Part shown: positions 33,731 through 46,640 of the stretch, piece by piece
Layout: each line of letters begins with the position of its first letter
How positions within the stretch are numbered: the first letter of the stretch is position 1
Source of the DNA: Populus alba
Taxonomy: Eukaryota; Streptophyta; Magnoliopsida; Malpighiales; Salicaceae
NCBI RefSeq assembly: GCF_005239225.2
Contig: NC_133298.1
Location: forward strand, 2,294,001 to 2,358,000
Reading direction: 5' to 3'
DNA: 64,000 nucleotides
Made by a program: the position numbers and the translations under genes
The notes under the pieces: model-generated
Told to the model about the DNA's origin: nothing
Seen by the model: the letters and a program-made list of their open reading frames with translations, nothing else
Database searches by the model: none

Positions 33731-34838
33731 AATACTTAATGGAGACTAAATTTGGTGGGGTTTCTTTTAACATCTTGGCTAGAAATTTTATAAATATTTG
33801 CTTCTTTACTATTACAAAGAAGATGGAATATTGCAAAAAACTGTCTAAACTTGTATTTTATTTATTTAAGTGTTTAAATTATTTTTTATTTTTATTTTCT
33901 TGAGGATTGAGATTAAAAAATATTGGCATGATCAAGATGCATTGACATGTGGAAAAAATGAATTCTATAAATAAATTTTTTTTAAAAGTCAACTTTTTTA
34001 TGAAAAATAGCTGCCAAGAATTAAAAAAGAAAAAAGAAAAAAGTAAACTAATTACATCAAAGTTATTTTCATCCCATAACTTTATTTTTGCAAATCTTGT
34101 ACTATTAAAAATCCCATGAAAATTTTATATATACACTTATAATATTTTATATTTTATGTTACAAAAAAGTTAATTTATCGTATGGAAAAACTTGTGCCAT
34201 CTATCGAGGAAGATAGATCAATTAAAGGTAGAGAGCTGGAGGCAGAGAAAGCCACCCAGCCACCCAGCATCTTCGTTGGAAATGAAGTATCCTTTTATCA
34301 TTTATTATTTTTTTTACCGTGATTTTGTATGATAAATATATATTGAGTTCTAAAATTATATTATAAAAATTGTTATTATAATTTTAAATTTTAATTTGAG
34401 AATTGATGGAGATATAGCTCAAGTTATTGATTGAAAAAATTAATATGAGATAACCTAAATAAATATATAATTAAAAATTATTATTATTATAATTTTAAAA
34501 TATGATAGAAGAGTTGAATGAAATAAGGCTTAAATTATATGTAAGGAGATCAATGTGGGTCCAAGTAAATATATACAAAAAAGAAATAATTATTATAATT
34601 ATAAAATGACAAGTAGATGTAATAGGTGAAGGTAGCCCAAAATGGTCCTGCGGGCTTTCTCTGTCTATGTCATAAAAGTGGGCCTGACTACAGATTGACA
34701 GTTCCACTTTAAAAATGATTGCAAAAGTACAATCTCGGCATGCATCATTCGGATTTCTCAATGGCAAAAAACAGATCCACTCATGTTGGAAGAACGAAGC
34801 TGCTTGACATTCCATGTTGTGTTACATGGTCCACTCAG

Positions 34839-35890
34839 TATGTAAGAAGATTGAATATTCAATGGCGTCTTGAGAGGTGTCCTATAATTTTGGACAGGTA
34901 CTATTGTTACGTGATATGTTGTCTAAAATTTCCTTTTCACTTATTTTGTTGGTTCATTTAGATAAATCAAATTAATTCAGCTAGCTGATAATATGGAATA
35001 TTAGATAACAGTGGCTGATCAGTTTGTTTTGTTTCCAGAAGTTTTATTCTTCAATATAAACCACTCTTTCTAAGGTTTGAGGCACTGATATTGTGTGTTG
35101 TTGTTATCTGGCTAGCTTTGTTTATCCTGATAAAAAGTTTTTAATTTAGGCATGTCATTTGCTGGGTTTTAAAATATTTTCATAAAAAAAGGATTATTGA
35201 AAAATAAATTATTTTTCATGGAAAATAAAATAATTGCTTTTATTATTTGGCCATGTTAGTTATAAGAAAATTTTTAAAAATAATGTATTGATGTTTGAAG
35301 TTAATTATTTTTAATGAGTATTAAAGATATTACTGTGTGTGTGTGTGTAAGATTTCCTTTTGAATAGATACAGAAAAGAAGGAATATTCAATTGCATGTA
35401 GCTAGAGTTTTGTACTGTAGTTTGCCCTTCTTGAAGAGAAATTTCTTTTTTAAAAAAACAAAAACCTTATCTTTTTATCAATGGTGACATTCGCTATGAA
35501 ATTTTAAATTTGAAAATTTTGTCAATTATTTAAGAAAATATATAGAAAGCAATATTGGCCACTTCTTTTAGGATAAGTTCGGTTTTTATTACATCGTCAA
35601 GATTCCTAGTTGTATTACTAATTTGTCAATAATACTGAAAGAAGTTTATTATCCTTACCAATAAAAACACATCAAGAGCTTATTATAATTTATTTTTGTT
35701 TATCAGAAAACAAAAAAAAAATTGTTTATGTTGTATTAATTAATTTTATCAAGAGCTTAGTTGTATTAATTAATTATTATTTTTTTGTTTATTTTGATGT
35801 ATTAATGTTAAAAATAAATTTTAAAAAATAAAATTTTTTTTCAATATATTTCTAAATAAAAAATAATTTAAAATACAATCACTACCACAA
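34839..35890. repeat. Direct repeat copy B (~1.05 kb)
   Basis: Homologous to 32632-33730 in the same orientation. It is separated from copy A by about 1.1 kb of single-copy spacer. Confidence 0.75.
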
Positions 35891-35924
35891 TCTTTCAAAA
35901 ACTCTAAATATTCTGGTGGGAGAA

Positions 35925-36130
35925 GAATCTGAAGAAGAATGAACACCAAAGATAGCAATCCACTGTCCCCCATATTCTATGGAGTCAACTTTGAAGTTGT
36001 TATCATTCCATAAGACTAAAACACCACCGGATTTCCCAACAGCATCTATAGAAGTCCATCTAATATCCTGTTATTTCTAAAGAAAGTTGACAAATTTTTC
36101 GGTGCAAGCTGCCCACCTAGTGGGATCGCG
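35925..36130 (-). pseudogene. LINE endonuclease fragment
   Basis: About 200 bp closely matching 50055-50260, the apurinic-endonuclease region of the LINE relic. It is joined directly to AT-rich spacer on both sides, without a poly-A tail or the rest of the element. Confidence 0.75.
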
Positions 36131-36437
36131 ACCAACTTTAAAAATTTAAATAATTTTTTAAAAGAACAAATTTTTCACATCTTACTTTTTTTACAGAAAA
36201 AAGATCTTTAAGAAGTTTCCACATAATATTATAATTATTATTGTACGGTCTTTGTGTTGGAATTTGGATTGTTTATTACTCTCCAAAAAAAATATGTAGT
36301 AGAAAGGAAATTGATACAAATGAAGGCAATAAATTACATGATTCATGACATTCACCAAGTTCATCTAAAATGATGTTGATTATTACATTTTGCCAAACAA
36401 GTTGCTTTTCACAAACGCCCAAGTATACTGTAAAAAT

Positions 36438-36730
36438 TCAGCCAATAACATTTCTGTGAACCATTATATCTTCCAATTCCATCGTGGAGAATAGCTTTGG
36501 CCATCAAGTTGTAAGCTCTGTAGAAACTTGTCGCATTGTTGGCCGATAATGGGGATCGGTCTGCAAGCAAGCAAACGCCAGTTTTGCAACATGTGCCACA
36601 CCGTCAGCAAGTTCTTCTAAGACATCCTTCAAGACTGTATTGTGACCAATTGGTGGTGATGAGGAGGTGGACGCAGATAACATCAGAGATGAGATGAAAT
36701 CGCCAGGATGCTTTCCCATCATTACTTCCA
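36438..36730 (-). pseudogene. RLK exon-2 fragment 2
   Basis: Encodes the last part of the kinase ([16 protein letters not shown] to [10 protein letters not shown]). It is truncated at its 5' side at CTTCCA, joined to the ATTGGTGATGAT spacer. It ends early by the CGA-to-TGA change and 9-bp deletion (about 36500-36512) that fragment 1 also has. A further private deletion removes the QRLPPPEN stretch. Confidence 0.87.
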
Positions 36731-39700
36731 ATTGGTGATGATAAAATTATTTTAATATATTTTAAAAAAGCAACCAACACTATAAAATCAAACGCTACCT
36801 TGCAGACACTATCTCAAAATATGCCATAGGAGAAATCTATTCTCTTTCAATAGCAATTGCCATTATTCCTCCACCAAACAGAGACTGGGAGAATACTCCT
36901 GCAGTCTTCTGGTTTGATAGAAGACAAAAGTTTTGGCAATCATGATCCTACGTGGACAACACGGATGCAATCAAAGAATGCATTGCTGTGATCTTTCTGT
37001 GCCTTTTCTTTACTTATTTTAACACAATCACTTAAACAATTATTTTGGAATATGGTCCCTGCACTTGTAATGCAAATTACCCAACACGATAATATTATTC
37101 CCACCTGTCCATCCATGGAGTTTTTTAATCGTATCCTTCATCCACCAAGAATCTTGAGAGAGAGAAAAATAATAGCGATGGAAGAAAAAACTCAACATGT
37201 AATTTTATACACGCATGGCACAGGTCAACCAAGATTCAAAGGTCATGCCTTGCCAAAAACCTCATGATTTCAGTTCAGAAGAAAACAACAATACTCCAGG
37301 GGATGATTAATTTCTCCTGCAGACCAGGATATTGTAAGAACTGACAGAAACAAATTTACGAGCCTTGGACAATGCAGAGCTCCCTGTGCATCGCGCGTAA
37401 AGAAGGAGATTTGATGGTATGGCAGCATGGACATGCATGGATTCTGCAGATGGTGCTTGGTGGTCAAGATCTAATTAAACTTAGGCTGGCCATCCAATAG
37501 AAAAGTTGATTGATCACATCAAAGAGGTCCTGATCACAGCAAAATAAGATAGACAGTTGCGTCTGAAGAGGTGTAGAATACTATGGTCTTCCATTCATGA
37601 CTGGATTTCTTTGGGTTTCAGCTATGGTGATGTTTCCCATGAAATTCATGTCGTTAATTTGCTGTTGGTTCGAAAGGAGATTAGGAGCGTTCTTGGCACT
37701 TCTTTGAACTGATTTTATTTTGTTTGTAGAAATTCATCTCTCTAGCTCTCTCAGCCTAGCCTCTGTTTAACATGATCCGCGGAAAATAGTCGTAATTCTA
37801 AAATTATTTTTAAAATTATCAGCAGTATGTGTAGACTAATACGGGGATTATTGTATAATTATTCATTTTCATTTCGTGAACATTTTGTGTGACAATCAAC
37901 ATTAATCAAGATGGAATATTCAATTGCGTCACAGAAGGAGTACGTGTAGACTAATTTAAATTGTCGTTCTAGAATACTTGTGTTGGGGTTTCAACTACGG
38001 ACCCATTCTCTGATTATTTTTGTTTATGAAATATAAGAAATATATTATTTTGCACCATTATGTGCTTAATAAAATTATTATATTCCATGATTAAAAAAAA
38101 TACGAGACTGTGCATTGGGTGATCATCCTTCAAGGATTTTTTATATTATTTTCTTGTTGTTTCTCCTAGTTTTTCATTGCTTGTGTTAAACAACAAATCT
38201 AACTCTCTTTAATCTTTATCTCCCTTAATTACCCTAATTATTTTAGGTTTTATCTATGATGTGAAATGCGAAATTTACAATTAATAATAGCTAGCTGATT
38301 GGTAAGAGATGAAGACTATTTGTATAATGCCAATCATTGACTTGGATGTTAAGAGGGTTTTTCTCCTAGTTTTTCAATTAATAATAGCTAGCTTGTACCC
38401 CACCGTTCCATGACTCCTGATTATTAAGAGATGAAGAGTATTTTTATCCTCCCAATCCTTGACTTGGATGTTAATATTGTTATTATTTTTATATTTTAAA
38501 AGTGTTTTTTTTTTAAATATTATTATTATTTATATTTTTTAAATTGATTTGATGTGTTGATATCAAAAATAAATTTTAAAATATAAAATAATATTATTTT
38601 AAAGTATTTTAAAACAAAAAAAATACTTTAAAAATAATCATTGTCACAATCACTACAATATTTAATAATTTTATCGGCGGAATTTTTTTGTCGGTGTGAG
38701 ATTACGATTCTATCCGTGAAAATTTTACTAACTAATTTACCGATGGAATCCATCCGTTGAAATAATATTCGTTGATAGTTTCATCATTTATCGCTAATTA
38801 TGTTGGTAAAAAAAACCGGTAGTTTTACATACAGAAAATATGAGCCAGAAAAACAAAATTCACTTAATTTCACCAGTATTTCCCTTGAAAAAATTTACAT
38901 ATAACCAAAAAAAATTGGAATGACAATATTTACATGCATGCTGAGCCTTCAGACGAGAGCCATGGATGAGAACTTGTAGAAAGAAAATTAGGAGCATTGG
39001 CCACCAGTGAGCTGTAGATATTCAAGTCAATCACAAGTCATCCCACTACAAGACTTTAGGATAGGGCCAATAATTGAAACCAATAAAGGTTCTGTTGGCA
39101 ATTAAATATATATTGATGGTATAATTTTACGATTCAACTCACGATGTTGAACACCATTGATTTTGTTGGCAAAAGAAAAGGCAAAGAAACAGCTCTTAAA
39201 GAAAAAAGGAAATCAAGTACGTCATAAATGATACTAGGCAGATGAAGTCAAGATCTGGTTCTGTTGGCAAAAGAAAAGGCAAAGCAAAGCAGAACAATCC
39301 AAAAAACTTACAGCTCAGAGATTGATTTGTGACTATTAGTCTGGCTGCCATTCTACAGCCATTGGTGGAAACAATCAGGCAGAAAATAGACTGCTCTGGC
39401 GCCCTTTTCTTCTTCTTTTAATTTTATTATTATTTCTTTCTTCTTCTTCTTCTTTTTTTACATTAGGGCAATTTTCTTAGAATCTCTGACAATTATGTTT
39501 CCGGAACAGTTTGTAGGATATGAACCTAACCCCACAAATTGAGGTGACTTAAAAATAACATTCGTATGCTCAAAATGAAAAAAAGAAAAAAAAGAAAAAA
39601 AAAAACGAGAGTAAAGATGCAATACTTTTCATCGGTTTTCCTTTGTGTGTATATTCATTTCCATCTTGCATGGGAGATCTATAACTGATAAATCGGTGTG

Positions 39701-40193
39701 GAGGTATTCTCAATACTCAACTTGTCAAGTGACTTGTTGAAGATTTTACTTGAGGTTTTTCCAAAAGTATATGTTCATGTTAATTAAGCAGTTTCAATTT
39801 CCTTGTTCACTTTTTTCAAATTCCTTGTTCACAGTTTCCCAGATCGATTCAGCAAAAACATTCAGTTCCTGTATGTCACCCATAGTGTACGCATCCTGCG
39901 GCTGTTTCTGGGAACATATAAATTCAACTTGTAGATCCAGTGGATGAGGTTTTGAGGTCTAGTGGTCGTTATACTCTGAACTACCACAGTTTGTTCTATT
40001 TCCAGAAATTTTATTCTTCAATATAAACATAATCATATTGTGTTAGTATTTGGCTTTGTATATCATAATAAAAAAATTTTAGTTTATTGTAAAATAATTA
40101 TTCAATTTAAAAATTTAAACTCTAACATCAATTTAAACAACCATTCAACCTAAAATTATCCCTTAAACTACAAGTAAAAGCAGAAACAAATCA

Positions 40194-40253
<60 letters not shown>
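40194..40253. repeat. (AAT)20 microsatellite
   Basis: About twenty AAT triplets. The paralogous site at 26183-26200 has six, so the array expanded in this copy. Confidence 0.95.
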
Positions 40254-41264
40254 CTCTCGAATTAAATCAATGAATACCAATTCCTATGTTTCAAATCAAC
40301 TGCCACAACGTTCCTATTCGTCTTGAAAATTGCTTTCTACGGGAACAGCCGTTTTATCCACAACAGACGCATCATGAGGGTCTCGTAACTTCTGCTTTGC
40401 TTCAAGTAGTCCATTATTATTGGACTTCAGTTTTTGAATCCCCACTTCACTGGGATGTTTTCAGCTGTTATATTCGATTAGGGTTCTGTTGGAGTTTGCC
40501 TGAGGGCTAAGGTAAGGTATACGAGAACATCTTTCTTTAGTTATTGCGAAGGGTTTTGGATGTTCTTTTTTTTGGAGTTTCTTGATCTTGGAAAGATACT
40601 AACGGATTTTCTCAAAGAAGCAGGGATCGGCAACAAGGGTGTTCTAGAGTGTTGTAGATTCTTATCCAAGACTTGTATCATTTGATGATGTCATGTGAAT
40701 TACTAGAAATATGTAAAGTGTATGGCTAACCCAATAATGAAAGTTTCGTAAGGAACTGAAGCAGGCAACCATGAGGCATGATCTATTAGATTTTTTGAAG
40801 CCCAGAGGGAAAGATACAGAGACGCTCTGTTTTTGTTTGATAAACATAGACTTTTTTTTACTGTAGGTTTGGTCTTGTCTCAATTCAGGAAATCCCACTT
40901 ATAATTCAGCATAATCGCGTAAACCCTTGAAAACTTTTGAAAATTATAAAATGTTTTGATGCCAAGGCCCGTTGGCCTTCCAGGTACAAAATTAACCTGA
41001 ACCTTGAGAGAAAATTATGTCTACAATTCTACAACAGAGTGTTTGAGCAGAAGCAACATTCCTTATCACAGGGCTGGGAAGTACACCACGGATAGTTTTG
41101 AATTTTTAATACGAGGTTTTTTAGATTCAAATCCTGGAAAAGGTCGAGGGGGTAGAGATTTGAGATTAGAGGATGGCTATCTCCTATTATATGGATTAAA
41201 TCTCAATGAACATCTAGCATATTTATTATACAACCAAGTTAGCCTGAAAAATAATAAGATAGAA

Positions 41265-42100
41265 GTGTGGAAAATATTTGTTTTTATTAAAATTATGTGT
41301 GGGTACATCGTAAATTGTTTACAAAATAATACTTGAAGACTTGAATCTTCATGAGTAAGAGATTTGGTGCTTTGCAAGAACATGTAGGTGAAGACCTGAC
41401 ATGTTCATGAGTATTACTTATTTGCAAAATAAATATGGAATTTCAACATGACAAATGACGTTATTTGATTTTCCAGGACGGGTTTGGTTTGATTGTGGAA
41501 ATTTTGTTCAACAATATTATACGGTCTTTGTGTTGGCATTTGGATTGTTTATTACTCTCCAAAACAAATATGTAGTAGGAAGGCAATTGATACAAATGAA
41601 GGCAATAAATTACATGATTCATGACATTCACCAAGTTCATCTAAAACGAAGTTTATAGATTCAAATCCTGGGCTGGAAAATATTTGTTTTTATTGAAATT
41701 GTGTGTGGGTACATCGTAAATGCTTTACAAAATAATACTTGAAGACTTGAATCTTCATGAGTAAGAGATTGGGTGCTTTGCAAGAATATGTAGGTGAAGA
41801 CCTGACATGTTTTTGCAACGTGTGATTTAAAGATTTGTGCAATATTTCAAAAGCAAGTTTGAAAGCTGTACTTGAGGAGCTTGTCTTACTTATTTGTTTC
41901 TTTCTAAGAGGAATAAATATGGAATTTCACGGGACAAATGACGTTATTTGATTTTCCAGGACGGGTTTGGTTTGATTGTGGAAATTTTGTTCATCAATAT
42001 TGTACGGTCTTTGTGTTGGCATTTGGATTGTTTATTACTCTCCAAAAAAAATATGTAGTAGGAAGGCAATTGATGCAAATGAAGGCAATAAATTACATGA
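41265..42100. repeat. Local tandem duplication in the RLK-3 3' flank
   Basis: GTGTGGGTACATCGTAAAT occurs at 41297 and 41703, and ACAAATGACGTTATTTGATT at 41451 and 41934. This gives two copies of a roughly 0.4-0.48 kb block with internal indels. Confidence 0.8.
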
Positions 42101-42116
42101 CTCTTTGGACGGAATA

Positions 42117-42190
42117 TCTAACACAGACAATAACACCTCTTGAAGGGAGGGGGACGCTATTGCTACCTGAGCCACGGGTTTATTGGCGAT
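42117..42190 (-). repeat. tRNA-like (SINE-head-like) insertion in the RLK-3 3' flank
   Basis: In minus sense it reads like a decayed tRNA 5' half (GTGGCTCAGGTAGCAATAGCG then GTCCCCCTCCC). It interrupts the spacer sequence that reads ...ATAGAC/TTGATTATTG in RLK-2, with GAC on both sides. A related copy is at 52735-52797. Confidence 0.5.
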
Positions 42191-42263
42191 GACTTGATTA
42201 TTGAATATTACATTTTGGCAAACAAGTTGTTTTTCACAACACGCCCAAGTATACCATAAAAAT

Positions 42264-45200
42264 TCAGCCAATAACATTTTTGTGAACCAGTATATCTTCC
42301 AATTCCATCGTGGAGAATAGCTTTGGCAATGGAGGCCAACGAGTTGTAAGCTCTGTAGAAACTTGTCGCATTGTTGGCCGATAGTGGGGATCGGTCTGCA
42401 AGCAAGCAAACGCCAGTTTTGCAACATGTGCCACACCGTCCGCAAGCTCGTTTTCAGGAGGTGGGAGGCGCTGGTCTAAGACATCCTTCAAGAGTGTATT
42501 GTGACCGATTGGTGATGATGAGGAGGTGGAGGCAGAAAACATCAGAGATGAGATGAAATCGCCAGGATGCTTTCCCATCATTACTTCCAATGTTAATACT
42601 CCAAAGCTATACACATCACATTTTTCATCCACTTTCATTGTGTATGCCAACTCTGCAAATTAAAGAGGCTGGTCATGCTATATATTTGTTTTCAAGTGAT
42701 TTTGTAAGCTAACCTACTGTAGAAGGTGATATTGAAACTTAACTACATACCTGGAGCTGTGTACCCAAAGGTGCCAGCAAATGACGTCCAATTGGACGAG
42801 TCAGGCATGAGAAGCCTGGCTGTGCCGAAGTCAGAGACATGAGCCTCATATTCTGAATCCAAAAGAACATTGTTGCTGGAAATGTCTCTATGAATAATCG
42901 GAGGGGAGCAGTCATGGTGCATGTAGGATAAAGCATTGGCTACGCCTTTGATAAGATTCATCCTTTTATCCCAATCCATCTTTCCTGCTTGTTCCTCGTC
43001 GTTCAGTACCTTTCTTAAACTTCCCCTTTCCACAAATTCATATACCAAAAATGAGTGTTTGGCATGCGAGCAGAAACCATACAGCTTCACAATGTTCCGA
43101 TGCCGTATACCCATTAAGACATCAATCTCGCTTCTAAAAGCTTTCAAGCTGCTCATCTCAACTTCTGGTGTTTGGTGGAATTTCTTCACGGCAAGGACTT
43201 GTTCTGATGGAAGTACAGCTTTGTATACAACTCCATACCCTCCAGTACCAATGCAATATTTGGAGTCGAATTCCTCAGTAGCCTCAATGATGTCCTCGTA
43301 GCGCAGATCCCCACCAGGGCACCATCTCGCGGTAACATCTCTTTGTGGTGTTTCCACTAACCTTTTCTTTCTTCTGCTTTGGAAAAAGATAAGAAAGCCT
43401 ACAATCAGGCCCAACAAACTACCCAGCAGAGAAAATACAGTCAAAAAGACAACTTTGGGGCCCTTCTTGTGCACAGTTTTGTTTTTCATGAGAGCAGAAC
43501 AAGCCTCCAAACCAGTTGCATTGCCACACAGGTTGGTGTTGTTGCGAATTGCTTCAAATGGTGCCTCGCGAAAGGCTTTGATGTCAGGAATGGGGCCCTC
43601 TAGCTTGTTATAGGATACATCCACCTTAGTGAGGCCTTGCAGTCTACTAAAACTGGTTGGAATTAGACCAGACAACATATTATGGGAGAGGTTTAATACC
43701 TCTAGCCGCTGCAGCTGTCCAAGCTCCGGTGCTATACCTCCCATCAGGGAATTCCAACTGAGATCAAGACTTTCAAGAGACTGTAAAGACCCCATCTCAG
43801 CTGGAATACTCCCTGTCAATCTATTCTTGCTGATATTCAAAAATATCAGTTTTGAACAGGTACCAAGCTGCTTAAGAATTGTTGCACTAAAATTGTTCGC
43901 AGCCAGGCCAAGCCTTTCGAGATAAGATAGCGATGCGACATCAAAAGGAATATCACCTGAAAGTATGTTATCGCTGAGTGCAAGTTCTATCAACTTCAAA
44001 TTTCCCAATTCTTTGGGAATTCTCCCAACTAGTTGATTTGACGACAGGTCAAGAACTTGTAGATGAGTTGCCTTTCCAAGAGCTGCTGGTATCTCTCCAG
44101 AAATCTTGTTACCAGAAATTTTGAAGGCTGTCAGATTGTTAAACTGCTCCCATTTCAATGAAAGTTCACCATGCAATTCATTATCACTCAAATCCATGTA
44201 GTTCAAATGAGGATGAGTGCCAAAAGCTTCAGATATGTTTCCACTAAGTTGGTTTCTCTCAAGTCTGAGTCTCACCAAGCTGCTGCAATTTTTCAAGCTT
44301 TTCGGGATAGGTCCCGTGAAATAATTGTCAAACGCACCAAAATATGAAAGTAATCCACCAAGGCACACATCTCGTGGTAGATTACCAGACAATCTATTAG
44401 AAATTATTTGTAACCCATACAAATGTGTAAGGTTGTTCATTTCTGGAGGAATCGGACCACAAAGATTGTTATCGGCAAGGGAAAGGATGCTTAAGCTTGT
44501 TAAATTTCCTAAAGACCTTGGTATTGTACCAGTTAGTTTATTACCCGCAAGGAAAAGTGCAAATAAGCTTTTTAAATTTGTTAAAGATGACGGTATTGTA
44601 CCGGTTAGTTTATTATATGACAACTCTAAAATAGTGAGAGGTCCTGTTAGGTTTCCGATACAAGTAATGGAACCAGAAAGACTATTATTATAAAGGTAAA
44701 GTTCAGATAAGTTTCTTAAATTTTCTAAAGATGCTGGTATTGTACCGGTTAGTTTATTAGATGAGAAAATTAAATGAGTGAGAGATCTCGTCAGGTTTCC
44801 AATAAAAGTAATCGGACCAGAAAGATTATTATGATTAAGGTAAAGTTGAGATAAACTTTTTTAAATTTTCTAAAGATATCGGTATTGTACCACTTAGTTT
44901 ATTAAATAACAAAGCTAAAATAGTGAGAGATTCTAAATTTCCAATTTCTGGTGGAATGTTGCCAGAAATGCTATTGAAAGACAAGTCAAGGATGGAGAGG
45001 TTAGAAAGGTTACCTATATGTGAAGGAATGGACCCATAGAGCGAGTTGTTGCGAAGGATAAGCTCAATCAAGTTAGGAAAGGAAGAGAATCTGAGACTAT
45101 TAAGCGTACCTCTCAAACTAGAATTGGGCAGACTTATGTTGCTGACACTACCAGACTTGTTGCAGCTGATTCCGAACCAGTTGCAAGGGCTGTCTCCAGC

Positions 45201-45398
45201 CCAAGAAGACAGGAGAGACTGGCTTCGGTTGTCAAGAGTGACTTTCCATTCTAGAAGAGCTTCCGCTTCCTTCCTTCCATTTGCAACTTCAGCAGCTCCA
45301 GTACTAGCCGAGTAAGCAAAAGAAGCAAAGAAGGAAGCATAAGCAAGTAAGGAAAAAACCAAAAAAGGTGTGGAAAAGAGAAAGATGTGGGAAGCCAT
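42264..45398 (-). pseudogene. RLK-3: LRR receptor-like kinase with a single frameshift
   Basis: ATG at 45398. Exon 1 runs 45398-42751, the intron 42750-42653, exon 2 42652-42264. Signal peptide, LRR cap ([10 protein letters not shown]), LRRs, membrane helix and kinase (GTGGYG, LAVKKF, HRDISSNN, SDFG, APE, DVYSFG) are all present. The only defect I see is a run of six T at 44857-44862 where RLK-2 has five. It shifts the frame after LENLKK and stops at 44835. Without that base the product would be about 1,011 aa, with more LRRs than RLK-2. A homopolymer miscall or a polymorphic allele is possible, so its status is uncertain. Confidence 0.88.
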
Positions 45399-45454
45399 GG
45401 CCTTGGTGGATTACTTTCTTAAGAAGGATGTATAAAATGATTTGCCCTGCATGC

Positions 45455-45466
45455 GTATATATATGC
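45455..45466 (-). promoter_or_regulatory. TATA-like box of RLK-3
   Basis: Minus-strand GCATATATATAC about 57-68 bases before the ATG, conserved with the paralogs. Confidence 0.58.
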
Positions 45467-46502
45467 AGGAATTCATTTGTCTCGGTCATGATCGAAGATT
45501 TCTTAAGAAGATAGACAGCTGCGTCTTAATTGGACGTCTTCCATTTTTTTTTTTTTTTTTTTTAGATTAACGTGGTATCCAGACTAACTTGCGCGTATCT
45601 CGACTAATTTTACAGGTCTTGAAATTAAGTAAGTCTTCCATTCTTGATTGGATGTCTTCGGGCTTCAGCTATGGACCTACGGTGATGTTTCCCATGAAAT
45701 TTCGAGTGTACCAACATTCACGTGGTTAATGCTTTTGTTATATCAATCAAATGAATCGAAACTTAAGCTTTCAAGTGTGGAACAACATTCTTTGGTCTGT
45801 TATGCTTTTGTTATTTTTTTTTTTTTATAGAAACAATGCAGGTTACTTTTCTATGTTTTTTATAGTAATAATCTTTTAATAAAAACAATGCGTCTGAAGA
45901 GGTGTAGAATATTATGGTCTTCCATTCAATAATTGCGTGATAGGAGGAGCACGTGTATTTGTCATAATTAATTATTAGAATATTTATGTTGGGGTTTCAG
46001 CTAGCTATGGATCCATTAATTCTCGGTTGATTTTTTTTTTTTAATGAAATACAAGAGATATATTATTTTTCACCATTATGTGCTTATATAATAAGATTAT
46101 TATATTCCATGATTAAAAAAATACTAAACCCTGCATTGGGTGATCATCCTTCAAGCATTTTTATATTTTTTTCTTGTTTTTTCTCCTAGTTTTTCATTGC
46201 TTTTGTTAAACAACAAATCTAACTCTATCTCTCTCCCTTAATTACTCGAATTATTTTAGGTTTTATCTATGATGTGAAATCCGAACTTTACAATTAATAA
46301 TAGCTAGCTTGTACCCCCCCCCCCCCCAATTCCATGACTCCTGATTATTAAGATATGAAGATTATTTGTATACTGTCGGTCCTTGACTTGGGTGTGAATA
46401 GCATGTTTATTTTTCTTCATGTTTTTGAAAAAAAAAAAGGCATTCTTGTTTCGAATAAGAAACAAGAATTTATTATTTAATAGATTTTTCCGTTTTAATA
46501 TC

Positions 46503-46640
46503 TTAGAAGAGCTTTTGCCTGTTTCCTTCCATTTGCTACTTCAGCTCCAGTAGCTGAGTAGGCAAAAGAAGTAAAGAAGGAAGCTTAAGCAAGTAAAGAA
46601 ATAAACAACAAAGGTATGGATGAGAGCATAAGCAAGTAAA
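46503..46640 (-). pseudogene. RLK 5' relic (signal peptide and cap start)
   Basis: In minus sense it encodes [22 protein letters not shown], trimmed relative to the [24 protein letters not shown] of intact genes. It is preceded by a decayed leader. Nothing of the LRRs follows. Confidence 0.82.

Larger units (their letters stand above)
30553..36235. other. AT-rich spacer upstream of RLK-2
   Basis: No gene seen. It holds a direct duplication of about 1.1 kb (32632-33730 and 34839-35890), a MITE-like copy (32066-32270) and a LINE endonuclease fragment (35925-36130). Parts are homologous to the spacer upstream of RLK-1. Confidence 0.7.
36731..42116. other. Duplicated spacer between RLK fragment 2 and RLK-3
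   Basis: No gene seen. Near-identical to 23109-27000, with a 0.4-kb block (39715-40128) absent from that copy. This block shares CTCAACTTGTCAAGTGACTT with 47405-47450. Near the RLK-3 end there is a local duplication (41265-41650 and 41683-42100). Confidence 0.75.

Noticed and set aside
39750..39947. 65-codon plus-strand frame in the block private to the RLK-3 side spacer
   Set aside because: Short, with no domain, and part of the block is shared with non-coding spacer at 47405-47450. I could not support a gene.
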